A DNA stretch of 64,000 bases from Spirochaetales bacterium UBA6872 (GTDB lineage Bacteria; Spirochaetota; Spirochaetia; Sphaerochaetales; Sphaerochaetaceae), in assembly GCA_002452215.1 (NCBI GenBank), contig DKCO01000053.1:62001-126000 (forward strand). Reading direction: 5' to 3'. Position numbers and translations under genes: made by a program. Positions 34,501 to 43,007 of this stretch are shown one piece after another (position 1 is the first letter of the stretch; each line of letters starts with the position of its first letter). The notes under the pieces were generated by a model. It was not told the DNA's origin. It saw only the letters and a list, made by a program, of their open reading frames with translations, and ran no database searches.

Positions 34501-34628
34501 AGTTAAGAGGAATCGAAAATGGAAAAATCTCTTGTGCAAAAAAACTGTTTAGCAGCATTCGAACAAGAGATATTCATTATGAGCATGTAAGCACATATCA
34601 AGATCTTATGGACAAAGTCACAAGATGA
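31566..34628 (+). CDS. Type III restriction enzyme Res subunit
   Basis: A 1020-residue subunit. Superfamily 2 ATPase motifs are METGTGKTYVYIK (about 95), ILDEPQKM (about 226), NYSATH, and REGWDNPNIFQICTL with QEVGRGLRI. The C-terminal nuclease motif is PDWAIVF (about 948) and FFVAETKG (about 968), a PD-(D/E)XK site. Known Res subunits translocate or slide on DNA and cut when two unmodified sites face each other; cleavage needs Mod. With mod out of frame, restriction should be off. It is intact and shows no decay, which supports reversible switching rather than loss. Confidence 0.93.
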   Translation: MEFKFKVQDYQTEAVQAVVDVFKGQPYNNGLTYKRDMGKDVLPLWEDSLGYGNNPVALDSQELFHNITEVQRNNNIPLSESLSKELGACSLDVEMETGTGKTYVYIKTMFELNKKYGWSKFIVVVPSIAIREGVKKSFEITATHFMEYYKKKARFFVYDSDNLNQIDSFSSSIDLNVMIINMQAFNTSLKEGSSSKAARIIYTERDEFGSRKPIDVIKANRPILILDEPQKMTGAKTQGALKDFNPLFCLNYSATHRKKHNAVYVLDALDAYNKRLVKKIEVKGFEIKNIPGTDGYLFLHEIVLSKSNPPMARIEFEKRQKNGVKRVVKNFQQGESIYAESGEMEQYRKDYFISSIDPRYNSITLGNGTTLYAGDAVGDVSEDDIRRIQIRETITSHFDKEEELFNKGIKTLSLFFIDEVAKYRQYDENGETSLGEYGKVFEEEYQSELNRRLSLFTESPYQKYLRKMCSDVHLVHNGYFSIDKKGHFVDSKLERGSDEANDISAFDLIMKNKERLLSFEEPTRFIFSHSALREGWDNPNIFQICTLKHSNNDVAQRQEVGRGLRICVDKDGNRMDKDLLGDDVFDINMLTVIASDSYASFVSNLQNEMKENMAERPRKADYDYFKGKTIVVDGKNTVITEQIAKGIYKYLIKNDYLKDDDTVSDLFKDAEKQGTLAPLPEELRPLQEGIVKLVKAVFDPSVLNELFKDARDTKIHDNPLNENFYKKEFQELWKAISPKYVYKVDFDSNELIQKATDYINDHLNVRELQYVIRKGEQKDIMTQDGIESKDSFITTASENRKLGLKASSTTYDLVGKISKATSLTRKTVVAILKGLRVDVFDMFKLNPEDFIAQVSKFINYQKATMIVEHISYSEAKNAAPYNSSIFTAEKVDRDFVKAYDGKKSIQEYMFLDGTVERKFAEDLDIPDNEVYIYAKLPRGFQIPTPMGNYAPDWAIVFHQDKVKHIFFVAETKGTLDSEELRGIENGKISCAKKLFSSIRTRDIHYEHVSTYQDLMDKVTR

Positions 34629-34639
34629 ATCAGATGAAT

Positions 34640-34664
34640 GATATTCCTATTGCCAAGGAATATC
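34640..34664 (+). terminator. Hairpin after res
   Basis: GATATTCCT and AGGAATATC form a 9-bp stem with a 7-nt loop, 11 nt after the res stop. A strong T-run is missing, so termination is only likely. Confidence 0.4.
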
Positions 34665-34727
34665 GTCATCCTTGCTTTAAAAATGCACACAACCAGGAAT
34701 AAGAGATATATGCAATAATGAGATTAT

Positions 34728-36392
34728 CTAATTGGGAATCAATATTATCTTCCTTAAATCTTCAACATCGGCCTTTACGACCTCTCTGTCATATGTGACA
34801 AAGCCATTGGATTCCTCCTCGACATCAACGCTCTGGGTATAGATAGATGCAGCAAGGCCTTTCTTCTTTTCTTCTCTTATGTTGTCAAAGAGAGCTTTCA
34901 GATGAGAAAGAAACTCCTCTTTTGTTTCAACTTTCTTGTAAATGAAATCCTTATCGTTGTATACATGCCCCGCTATTCTGTAGATTAAGCCTCCGAACTC
35001 AGAAAGGACCTCGGCTCTTTTTGCTTTATCACCTTTGTAGTTGTATTTCTTGAAGTAAACATGTCTGCTATAGAAGTCACCACACATCTGATCATGCCAA
35101 CCAGATGTAGAGTCTATAAGCCTTGTTGGATCCAAAGCTCGAAGTTTTTCTGTCATTTCCTTTGCATCGAACTGGCCCCACCCTTCATTGAATATTGTCC
35201 AGACTATTATGCATTTGAAGAAATTGAGCTTTGAAACAATCTCTTGCATATTGTTCTCAAACTCTACTATGCCATTTTTGTCGCTTCTTCCAAAGAGTCT
35301 TCTGTATTGAGTATCTGGAAGCTGAAATGACTCAATGATTGCTGGGATCTTTGAAACGATGAATGAAGATTTTGAACCAGATGGCATATCTTGCCAAACA
35401 AGAACTCCCTTCAGATCGCAAAGGTAGTAATAGAAAGACTCCTCGACCTTGATATGCTTTCTTATCGTATTGAAGCCTAAGCTCTTTATGAATTCTATAT
35501 CATGCTCCATTTGCTCTGGAGTGAATGTGTAAAGACCATCATTGTTATAGCCTTGGTCCAGCACACCATTGCAAAAATACTCTTTGCCATTGAGCAATAT
35601 CCTTTTGTTTTCAATTGCTACTGTCCTTATTGCTACGTAGCTTTCGATCCTATCATCATGTAAAAGAATTGAAACAGGATAAATGTATGGATTCTCTGGT
35701 GACCAAGGATGCGCATTGTCTACTTTCAAAATATGCCACTGGCATGTTGAGAGCACATATCTCTCTCCATTGAACTCGAGAATGCAATCATGCTTATTGC
35801 CATCTGATGAATCTATTTTGACTCTTATGCCATCCAATGATTCAAGGCTTTCATACTCAAAATCGTCAACAAATAAACTCTTCTTTCTCTCAATGTATAC
35901 GCTTTGCCATATCCCACTTTGGCATCTGTACCACATACCATGTGGCTTCAATGTCTGCTTTCCTCTTGCGAAAGGTCCTTTATCTGTTGGATCGACAACT
36001 CGTATAGAAATAGAATTTTTCCCATCTAGCAGATTATCTGTGAGCTCTGCAACAACAGGTGTATATCCACCAGAGTGTCTTTTGATGCTCACTCCATTTA
36101 AAAAGATTTCACAGCTATGATCTATTGCTCCAGCTGTAAAGAAATACCTCTCGCCTGCTTTTCGCTCGATATCGAGATTAAGGTGGTACCAAAGCTCTTC
36201 TGATGGTTGCAAAGTATGCAACAGCCCACTAAGCTTTGCCTCAGGAGAGTAAGGAACATTGATCTTCCCTTGCCATATAACATCGGATGGATTTTTATAT
36301 TTTCCCTTTTTTGTTATTGCATAATCCCAAAGGCCGTTTAAAAGAAAAATCGAATCTCGTTTAATGTGAGGATTTGGATGGTAAGAAATCAC
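34728..36392 (-). CDS. Glycoside hydrolase family 2 protein
   Basis: A ~554-residue retaining glycosidase of the beta-galactosidase/beta-glucuronidase group. The sugar-binding jelly roll comes first (FLLNGLWDYAI, EIFLNGVSIKRHSGGYTP), then an Ig-like part and a TIM barrel. TIFNEGWGQ (about 400) carries the acid/base Glu and LSEFGG (about 465) the nucleophile Glu. GTG 36392 is preferred because GGGGGA lies 7 nt upstream; the ORF opens at 36452. No signal peptide, so it acts on imported oligosaccharide. Last gene of the LacI-controlled operon, 87 bp after the LarA-like gene. Confidence 0.82.
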   Translation of the reverse strand: MISYHPNPHIKRDSIFLLNGLWDYAITKKGKYKNPSDVIWQGKINVPYSPEAKLSGLLHTLQPSEELWYHLNLDIERKAGERYFFTAGAIDHSCEIFLNGVSIKRHSGGYTPVVAELTDNLLDGKNSISIRVVDPTDKGPFARGKQTLKPHGMWYRCQSGIWQSVYIERKKSLFVDDFEYESLESLDGIRVKIDSSDGNKHDCILEFNGERYVLSTCQWHILKVDNAHPWSPENPYIYPVSILLHDDRIESYVAIRTVAIENKRILLNGKEYFCNGVLDQGYNNDGLYTFTPEQMEHDIEFIKSLGFNTIRKHIKVEESFYYYLCDLKGVLVWQDMPSGSKSSFIVSKIPAIIESFQLPDTQYRRLFGRSDKNGIVEFENNMQEIVSKLNFFKCIIVWTIFNEGWGQFDAKEMTEKLRALDPTRLIDSTSGWHDQMCGDFYSRHVYFKKYNYKGDKAKRAEVLSEFGGLIYRIAGHVYNDKDFIYKKVETKEEFLSHLKALFDNIREEKKKGLAASIYTQSVDVEEESNGFVTYDREVVKADVEDLRKIILIPN

Positions 36393-36479
36393 AATATCTT
36401 CCCCCTTGAGTTGCATTTTGATCCAGCAATGCTTGCTTCTGGCAAAAATCAACTAGAAGCAAGCATGTCTTTAGATTAT

Positions 36480-37925
36480 TCAGTTCTCATCATTCTTCAT
36501 GCATAGATGAACTGCAGCTGTCTTGAATGTAAGAGGAAGTGCAAGAATATTTGGATTTTCGCCAACAAACTTCCTTTTTGCATCTGCCAAAGCCTCTTCG
36601 AATGTAGCACGAGTCTTTAATCCCATTGCGCGAGCATAGCCTGGATCTTGTGCTCCAACTATGTATATTGCACTTGTATTCATTTCTGCGATATGTCCAC
36701 AAGAGATCATCGAGAATCCATGGAAAGGATGGAATGCATTAGCGAATCTGTATTTTCTTATATACTCCTCGTTTGTAGCGAAATACTCGCCAAGGCGGTT
36801 CATATCGACAAGAGTATTCATCTGATCATGCTTGAACATTTGATACATCTCTCTCGTGTAAGGCCAAAGCTCATCATGGAAGAATCCATTGCAAATCGAT
36901 GAGCAAATGATGACGCATTTGTCGCTCATTATCCTTTTATGTCTGATAACTTGTGCCGACAAAGCTTGCATAAGCATTATAGGATTAGTTCCCATTCCCT
37001 CCCCGTAGTGGAAGAACTGTGGCATACCGAAAACCAGGACATCGTATTTCTTCTCTGCCCAATGCACATACGTTCTTTTGTCTGCATCTTGCCAACTGGG
37101 GGGCATCATTTCCTTTGCGTATCCAGACCAAATTGAGATTTGCCTGCTCTTTGTATCCAGGACAGCATCACAACAGAAGAACTTCTTATTCATGCACTTT
37201 TCCATGTGCATTCCTATCTCATTGAACTTGGTTCTCATAAGAGAATGCCCTGATACAGGAGTAAAATCAGATCTATGCATTACTTCTGGAACATGGTGGC
37301 TTGCAATGCTCCTCCAATGCGTTATTCCAGTAGCACAATGCTTATAGCCTCCGGAATAGCCACCATATGGATTTCCTTGCACATGTCCGATAAGGATAGC
37401 AACATCGCTATCATAGACATATTTGTTCATCAAAACCGGATCGCCACGATCTGTAACACCCAAGTCGACAAGGTGCTCATAATCCTCGCTATCATGGTTT
37501 ATAATCTGGTGCGAATACCAGAACTCATTGAAAAGCTCATCGCCAAGAACTCCTCTGATCTCCTTTTCTGTATTCTTTCTGTGGAGCCCATTCGAGCAAA
37601 TCAAAAGAATATCCTTCTTCTCTACTCCCGCTGCATAAAGCTCTTTCAATATCAGCCTGATAGATATCTTTCTGTGGCTTGTTGGTTGCTCTCCACCCTT
37701 TACACGATCTGGAAAGACGATTGTAACTTTGCTTCCTTTTTTGGCAAGCTTTGAAAGCGGTTCCATTCCGATTGGATTTCTGATGCTTTTCAGAGTTTCC
37801 TCCTCGAGCCTGTCCTCTGGTATATATGGAGGATCTGCTACAGTTACTCCTGGGATGAAAACATCTGTATTATCAGGAAGATTTGCGCTCATCACTCCTT
37901 GTCCATATTCAAAATCGATCTTCAT
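36480..37925 (-). CDS. LarA-family (nickel-pincer) racemase/epimerase homologue
   Basis: A 481-residue DUF2088/LarA-family protein. Candidate active-site residues match LarA in order: D73/R74 (FPDRVKGG), H115 (NGLHRKNTEKE), H181 (IGHVQGN) and K195 (GGYKHCATG), the lysine that would hold the nickel-pincer nucleotide. LarA homologues racemise or epimerise 2-hydroxyacids including sugar acids. It is longer than lactate racemase and sits among sugar-phosphate enzymes, so an aldonate or similar substrate is inferred. No cofactor genes (larB/C/E) lie in the window. AAGGAG lies 5 nt upstream of ATG. Confidence 0.78.
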   Translation of the reverse strand: MKIDFEYGQGVMSANLPDNTDVFIPGVTVADPPYIPEDRLEEETLKSIRNPIGMEPLSKLAKKGSKVTIVFPDRVKGGEQPTSHRKISIRLILKELYAAGVEKKDILLICSNGLHRKNTEKEIRGVLGDELFNEFWYSHQIINHDSEDYEHLVDLGVTDRGDPVLMNKYVYDSDVAILIGHVQGNPYGGYSGGYKHCATGITHWRSIASHHVPEVMHRSDFTPVSGHSLMRTKFNEIGMHMEKCMNKKFFCCDAVLDTKSRQISIWSGYAKEMMPPSWQDADKRTYVHWAEKKYDVLVFGMPQFFHYGEGMGTNPIMLMQALSAQVIRHKRIMSDKCVIICSSICNGFFHDELWPYTREMYQMFKHDQMNTLVDMNRLGEYFATNEEYIRKYRFANAFHPFHGFSMISCGHIAEMNTSAIYIVGAQDPGYARAMGLKTRATFEEALADAKRKFVGENPNILALPLTFKTAAVHLCMKNDEN

Positions 37926-38776
37926 TTTGACTCCTTTTCTTTCATATAAAGCTTTATGATATTCAAATACTCTTCTGGGTAAAAACCAATATCACCAGAG
38001 AAACGCGTCAGAGCAATTAGACCTCCATCAATCTCGTCAATCGATGCAAGCATTGAAGCATTTTCTTCCTTCAAACCGCCACCATAGACAACTGGAACAT
38101 CTCCGATTGTCTCTTTTACAAGTCTTGCAACTTTCGTGATGTATGCTTTGTCTGCCGGTGTTTTCCCCGGTCCGATTGACCAAACAGGCTCATATGCAAT
38201 GACAACCGATCCAAGCTCAGCATCCTTTAGGCCATCTACGAGTTGACATTTGATTACGCTGTCCCAAGATTGGACTTCCTCGGCTCTCTCTCCTATGCAA
38301 AACAAAACTGACAAGCCTTGGCTTTGGGCTCTCAGGACTTCCATATTAAGAACCTTATTGATAGGTTTCGTATCATTGATCCCTGCCATGCTCAAAAGCT
38401 CACGCATCTCATTTCTTTCCTCGCAATGGCCAATTATCGTAGATGTGCATCCGATAGCCTTTACAGCCGCTGCAGGCCTGAGCGTTGTGAATGCGCCAAA
38501 ATTCCCACCCTTTGAGATATCGTTTCTATAGACACTCTGGCTACCAATTTCAAGGCAATTGCTCTTTTCTGTTGATTTGATTGCACCAATAAGCTGTGCC
38601 TCTGGATAGTAGTGTACGAACCGAACCTTATCCTTGTTGTATTTTTCCAACTCAGGAAGAACCTTTCGAATAATAGAAGGCGCATAATCATCTATCTTTG
38701 CGATACGATTCACACCACCGAACTCTGCCGGAACATCAAATCTCTTGAAGTTTACGAATATATGTTGTTTTTTCAT
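37922..38776 (-). CDS. Triosephosphate isomerase-like protein (divergent TIM)
   Basis: A 284-residue TIM-barrel protein with the TIM layout but altered motifs: VNFK instead of NWK (K11), IGHCEERNE instead of IGHSERR (catalytic His kept), AYEPVWSIGPGKTP (catalytic Glu kept) and VYGGG phosphate loop. It is ~30 residues longer than classic TIM, with an insertion near VHYYPEAQ. Similar TIM-like enzymes act on tetrulose phosphates in other catabolic operons, so the substrate may not be DHAP. Start is ATG 38776, overlapping the aldolase stop (TGATG). Confidence 0.82.
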   Translation of the reverse strand: MKKQHIFVNFKRFDVPAEFGGVNRIAKIDDYAPSIIRKVLPELEKYNKDKVRFVHYYPEAQLIGAIKSTEKSNCLEIGSQSVYRNDISKGGNFGAFTTLRPAAAVKAIGCTSTIIGHCEERNEMRELLSMAGINDTKPINKVLNMEVLRAQSQGLSVLFCIGERAEEVQSWDSVIKCQLVDGLKDAELGSVVIAYEPVWSIGPGKTPADKAYITKVARLVKETIGDVPVVYGGGLKEENASMLASIDEIDGGLIALTRFSGDIGFYPEEYLNIIKLYMKEKESK

Positions 38777-39933
38777 CAAATGCCTTCCTTTTTGTAGAAT
38801 TCTGCCATTTGATCAAGAGAAGAAAGCTTCACAAGAGGTGCCTTGCCAACTTGCCCGAATTCAACAATCAACGTTCCGACCACCTCCATAACTCCATCTT
38901 TTATGACAGATATCAAGCGAGCGACACTATCAGATGGTATGTTTCCATACATCACGCTATCCATGATTCCAGGAAGATAAACTCTAGGGTCAAAGGCCTT
39001 TGGATTTGCATTCAACAACTCCCATACCTTCGAAATGTATTGATCTTTTTTCATCTCCGGGTACTTTTCAAAGAACTCTCTGACATTCCTTGTGACAGCA
39101 AGGCGTATGTCTGTATCGACATTGATCTTCCCAATCCCAAGATGTGACACTTCAATCAATTGATTAAGAGGAATTCCATATGCATCCTTGATATCGCCTC
39201 CAAGCGCATTGATCTCCTCAACTATATACTTGGGCACAGTCGAGGAGCCGTGTGAGACAAGCACGCCATGTATCCCTTCATGCAACAGAAGCTCTTTTAT
39301 TGCAATCGCAATCTCCTTTCGCACTACAGCGTTCTTTCCTTTGTTTGCTCCATGCATAGTGCCATAGCTTATGGCTAGAGCATCGCACTTCGTCTCTTTG
39401 AAGAATCTCAATGCATCCAATGGATTTGTGTATGTACTATTAGCACTGAAGACATGGTCCTCTACACCAGCAAGTACACCAAGCTCTCCCTCGACTGTAA
39501 CACCCCTTTCGTGTGCATACTTAACGACTTCCCTAGTAAGCTCTATATTCTCTTCCAAAGGGAGAGAAGAGCCATCGATCATTACTGAAGTGTATCCGCC
39601 AGAGATTGCAGCCTTCACGGACTCAAAATCCCTTCCATGGTCAAGATGTAAAGCAATTGGAATCGGAGAATCCTTAGCTGCTTTTATCACAGCATTTGCA
39701 ATGTTCTTTGCACCTTTTATCTTATCATCAATCGTTGCATTCATGAAATCTATGCGACCGCCCATGAAGCCATTGGCGAGATCAGCACCTTGCAATATGG
39801 CAGGAGATCTGAAAATCTCATGTATTCTTATAACAGCCTCTGCTTGGGCGCAAGCGTTTACATTGAATGCACCTTGTGCATAGTTGTATTTGTCTGTCGC
39901 ATCCAGAATTGGTCTAAGTGGTATTAAACTCAT
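38776..39933 (-). CDS. Class II ketose-bisphosphate aldolase family protein
   Basis: A 385-residue zinc-dependent aldolase homologue. Landmarks: GAFNVN near the N-terminus, HLDHGRD (zinc His and catalytic Asp), EGELG, and later SHGSSTVP and KINVDTDIR of the phosphate-binding end. It is longer than GatY/KbaY (~285) and closer to FbaA-sized enzymes, with an extra C-terminal ~80 residues (VMEVVGTLIVEFGQVGKA). It should split a ketose-1,6-bisphosphate or 1-phosphate into triose phosphate and aldehyde. AAGGAG lies before ATG; tight coupling to the TIM-like gene. Confidence 0.85.
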   Translation of the reverse strand: MSLIPLRPILDATDKYNYAQGAFNVNACAQAEAVIRIHEIFRSPAILQGADLANGFMGGRIDFMNATIDDKIKGAKNIANAVIKAAKDSPIPIALHLDHGRDFESVKAAISGGYTSVMIDGSSLPLEENIELTREVVKYAHERGVTVEGELGVLAGVEDHVFSANSTYTNPLDALRFFKETKCDALAISYGTMHGANKGKNAVVRKEIAIAIKELLLHEGIHGVLVSHGSSTVPKYIVEEINALGGDIKDAYGIPLNQLIEVSHLGIGKINVDTDIRLAVTRNVREFFEKYPEMKKDQYISKVWELLNANPKAFDPRVYLPGIMDSVMYGNIPSDSVARLISVIKDGVMEVVGTLIVEFGQVGKAPLVKLSSLDQMAEFYKKEGI

Positions 39934-39959
39934 ATTACTCCTTGTTATATCTATTTTTC

Positions 39960-40775
39960 TTAGAATGCTTTTTCAGATGCAATGTTGTTTGCAAGAATCA
40001 TTGCATTTGGATGCTCTTGCAAAAGCGTTGCCGGAAAATGACCAGAGACAGGAGCGAAAAGAGCTTCTCTCAAAACAGCTCTATGCCATGGTCTGAAAAC
40101 TCCTATAACTACTTTCCTTGCTGAAAGGATCTCTCTCATTCCGATTGTTACAGCATACTTTGGCATAGCATCAATTGCGCCATTTAGGTCTCCAATCGCA
40201 TTTGCAACTCTTGTTTCCCTGCTTATTTCAAGGACTCTTGTCTCGCGAAGTGCAAATTCCTTAGCACTGACATCCTCAGCTTCGTTGAATGCAAGATGGC
40301 CATTGATCCCGATACCTCCAAATGCAATATCGACCTTTCCTAGCTCATCGATAGTGCGCATGATTCGGCCTGTATCATCAGGATCCGGGAATATCCTGTG
40401 GCTCTCTGGTATATTCAGCTCATTTGGGATCTGGCTATATACAACTCTATCCATAAAGCCTCTGAATGAGAGCATATGCGATTTCGAGATATATCTTTTC
40501 TCATCGTCAAGATACTCATCCATGTTTATGAACCAGACATTTTCAAGGCTCAAGTTCCTTTCTTTCACAAATCTGACAAAGATAGGGTATTGTCCTACCG
40601 GACCAACTGGAACAATGAATACTGTATGCTCATGCTTTTTGTTGTTTTCTTCAATCTTCGATACCATCTCAAGAGCTATCTCGGTAAAAACCTCCCCACT
40701 ATCGCCAAGGCACTTTACAGGTATCTTTCCCTCCCCAAGCCTCTCTGGGCCATAACTGAAATACTTTATATCCAT
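39960..40775 (-). CDS. Glucosamine-6-phosphate deaminase-like protein (NagB family)
   Basis: A 271-residue member of the NagB/6-phosphogluconolactonase superfamily: VPVGPVGQYP phosphate loop, FINMDEYLD (catalytic Asp of the MDEY motif) and GGIGINGHLAFNE, the deaminase hallmark. NagB converts GlcN6P to Fru6P and ammonia. It differs from housekeeping NagB around the substrate loop, and the operon context suggests an amino sugar or a related aldose-ketose step. A GGAG-containing site precedes ATG. Confidence 0.85.
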   Translation of the reverse strand: MDIKYFSYGPERLGEGKIPVKCLGDSGEVFTEIALEMVSKIEENNKKHEHTVFIVPVGPVGQYPIFVRFVKERNLSLENVWFINMDEYLDDEKRYISKSHMLSFRGFMDRVVYSQIPNELNIPESHRIFPDPDDTGRIMRTIDELGKVDIAFGGIGINGHLAFNEAEDVSAKEFALRETRVLEISRETRVANAIGDLNGAIDAMPKYAVTIGMREILSARKVVIGVFRPWHRAVLREALFAPVSGHFPATLLQEHPNAMILANNIASEKAF

Positions 40776-40792
40776 AGTAATCTCCTTTATTT

Positions 40793-41947
40793 TTATACAA
40801 ATGACTTGAATGTGCCCAAATCCTCGCCAACCAGAGGTTTTGCGTATTCCAAAAACGCATCTGTCACACCAAAACCATCATTGTCGATATACTCATCTGG
40901 CATTACTCTGGCCTGTAAAATCTCATCAGAGATTTCATGAGCCAAAACAGTCGAGGAATAAGGATTGCTTGATTCCCTTTTTATGATGCTCATATAGCCG
41001 CTTTTGCCCTCAAGTGCGCAAATAACACTTAATCGTCCAGCTTCTATCGCCTCTTTCCTATCAAGTTCGCTTTGCCACATAATGGATGAGCGGCCAAGGA
41101 TTCCAGGCTTCTCGGATCTGCTTTTTATCCCAAGCTTCCTTGTAATCAAAAGAGCAAGATGAGAAGAGACATCGCCGAAATATGTACTTCTACCAACTTG
41201 GAAAACAGGTTCCACAATAGGCTTGCCACTTTTATATCTCAAGCCTTCAGAGGCGACAATCACAAATCCTCCATTTCTCTTGAACAATGATTCGGCACGA
41301 TCCAGGAATTTATCTTCATCGAATGCAACTTCAGGAAGGAGAATCATCTCAGGGCCTCTGTTTTCCTTGCTTTTTGCCAACGCAGATGATGCTGCTACCC
41401 AGCCAGCATCTCTCCCGAATGCTTCAATAACAACTATATGGATGGGAAGGCTCCTTACATCTTGGCATGCCTCCCGCACAGAGCCGGCAAGGTATCTTGC
41501 AGCAGAAGGAAATCCTGGAGAATGATCAGTAAGAGACAAATCGTTATCCATAGTCTTTGGCGTTCCTGTTACGATTATGCCTCTTTCCTTGCAACACTTG
41601 GCCAGCTTCCTTGCTGTATCCATGGTTCCATTTCCGCCCGTAAGTACGACAAAGCCAACACCTAGCTCTTCTAGATTATCAGCAAGACGCTCATAATCTT
41701 CGCTCTCCAAATGATCTCGCCCTGTGCCAATTGCTGATCCAGGTGTCCTCGATAGCCTGTATAAATCGTCATCGGAAAGCTCTGGAATTTCAATAATATC
41801 CTTATTCAATAGCCCACCAGTTCCAAACCGGGAAGCAAGGATCCCGCCCTTGATGCCCCTTTGCTTCAATTCCATCAATGAACCAGCAAGAGAGGCATTG
41901 ATCACAGCTGTTGGTCCGCCTCCATGCATAAACAATATCTTTTTCAT
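40793..41947 (-). CDS. 6-phosphofructokinase family protein (phosphoryl donor unclear)
   Basis: A 384-residue PfkA-type kinase. GGNGTMDTA (about 104) corresponds to GGDGT of the donor site, with Asn replacing the usual Asp; TPKTMDNDL (about 130) has Lys at the position that is Gly in bacterial ATP-PFK and Lys in PPi-PFK. These mixed features leave ATP or pyrophosphate open. In the operon it would phosphorylate the ketose phosphate made by the NagB-like enzyme before aldol cleavage. The start overlaps lacI by 4 bp. Confidence 0.85.
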   Translation of the reverse strand: MKKILFMHGGGPTAVINASLAGSLMELKQRGIKGGILASRFGTGGLLNKDIIEIPELSDDDLYRLSRTPGSAIGTGRDHLESEDYERLADNLEELGVGFVVLTGGNGTMDTARKLAKCCKERGIIVTGTPKTMDNDLSLTDHSPGFPSAARYLAGSVREACQDVRSLPIHIVVIEAFGRDAGWVAASSALAKSKENRGPEMILLPEVAFDEDKFLDRAESLFKRNGGFVIVASEGLRYKSGKPIVEPVFQVGRSTYFGDVSSHLALLITRKLGIKSRSEKPGILGRSSIMWQSELDRKEAIEAGRLSVICALEGKSGYMSIIKRESSNPYSSTVLAHEISDEILQARVMPDEYIDNDGFGVTDAFLEYAKPLVGEDLGTFKSFV

Positions 41948-42969
41948 ATTCTCATCCTCTTTTTTGTCGACTTTCTCACAACTACTTGATAAGGAATAGT
42001 GATCCTTATATCCCTCTCTCTTGGATTTTCTATCCTGTCGATCAGAAACTTCAAAGCAAAATGCCCAAGCTCCATCTTAGGAACATCGAAAGTAGTAAGA
42101 GGCGGATGGGAAAATGCCGACAAATCTATATTGTCAAAACCAATCACAGAGATATCGTCAGGAACTTTTATGCCAGCCTCTTCAAGATACCCCAGTACGC
42201 CAAGAGCCACATTATCATTTGCTGCAACTATAGCATCTGGCATCTCTTTCGCCAAAAGCTTTTTTGCACCATCGAAGCCATCGTTGACCTTCAAGAATAC
42301 ATCCTCTACAAGACTAGGATCATAAGCGAGATTCAAATCCGCCAATGCCTCTATGTATCCAACGTATCTATGTTCGTTCATAATCTCATTTTGGATGGAT
42401 GTCGGACCAATATATGCGATTTTTCGCGCACCAGTTTGATAGAGGAATTTGACAGCATCCTTAATACCCTCTTTTGCATCGCAAATAACCTCATCCATCA
42501 ATCCGATAGTGTTCAGCCCACAATATATTATGTTCGGTACTGTATCCTTTATCCTTTTTATGACAGACTCTCGTGTGCGGCCAAGGATTATTGCTGCATC
42601 AATTGACCTCTTATCAAGTCTTTGCTCGAATGCCAATGTATCTAGAGAAAGAATCTCGAATGATATGTTCATATATTCCGAAAGAAGATCTATCTCGTTT
42701 CTTATTCCTTCGATTATCTGCGAGAAGAATGGAGAAAGTATGCTCTCATGATCCGATACAAACAAAACAGCAATGTTCAATTTTCCAACAGCATTCTTGA
42801 GCTTTTTTTTCTTATCTGAATAATAGCCTAATTCGCTAGCTACCCTCAAAACCTCTTTCACTGTTTCATCTTTCATCTTTCTCGATTTATCACCAGAAAG
42901 AATCCTAGAAACAGTTGAAACAGAGACTCCTGTTGTCTGTGCAATGTCTTTAAGCTTTACGTTCTTCAT
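41944..42969 (-). CDS. LacI-family transcriptional regulator of the sugar operon
   Basis: A 341-residue repressor: N-terminal HTH (VKLKDIAQTTGVSVSTVSRILSG) and a periplasmic-binding-protein-like effector domain (DAIVAANDNVALGVLGYLEEAGI, VPDDISVIGFDNIDLS). First gene of the seven-gene operon, so probably autoregulated. ATG 42969 is chosen because it gives the standard LacI N-terminus; TTG 42975 is the alternative. Two copies of ATCCAAA-type operator sequence flank its promoter. The effector would be an operon intermediate. Confidence 0.92.
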   Translation of the reverse strand: MKNVKLKDIAQTTGVSVSTVSRILSGDKSRKMKDETVKEVLRVASELGYYSDKKKKLKNAVGKLNIAVLFVSDHESILSPFFSQIIEGIRNEIDLLSEYMNISFEILSLDTLAFEQRLDKRSIDAAIILGRTRESVIKRIKDTVPNIIYCGLNTIGLMDEVICDAKEGIKDAVKFLYQTGARKIAYIGPTSIQNEIMNEHRYVGYIEALADLNLAYDPSLVEDVFLKVNDGFDGAKKLLAKEMPDAIVAANDNVALGVLGYLEEAGIKVPDDISVIGFDNIDLSAFSHPPLTTFDVPKMELGHFALKFLIDRIENPRERDIRITIPYQVVVRKSTKKRMRI

Positions 42970-42985
42970 GTTCAAAATTTTGGAT
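42970..42985. promoter_or_regulatory. Operator O2 of the LacI-controlled operon (imperfect)
   Basis: GTTCAAAATTTTGGAT keeps one TTTGGAT half-site of the upstream operator and a degenerate second half. It ends at the lacI start codon, where a bound repressor would block transcription or initiation. Confidence 0.5.
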
Positions 42986-43007
42986 AAATCCTATATAACC
43001 TTCCTAG

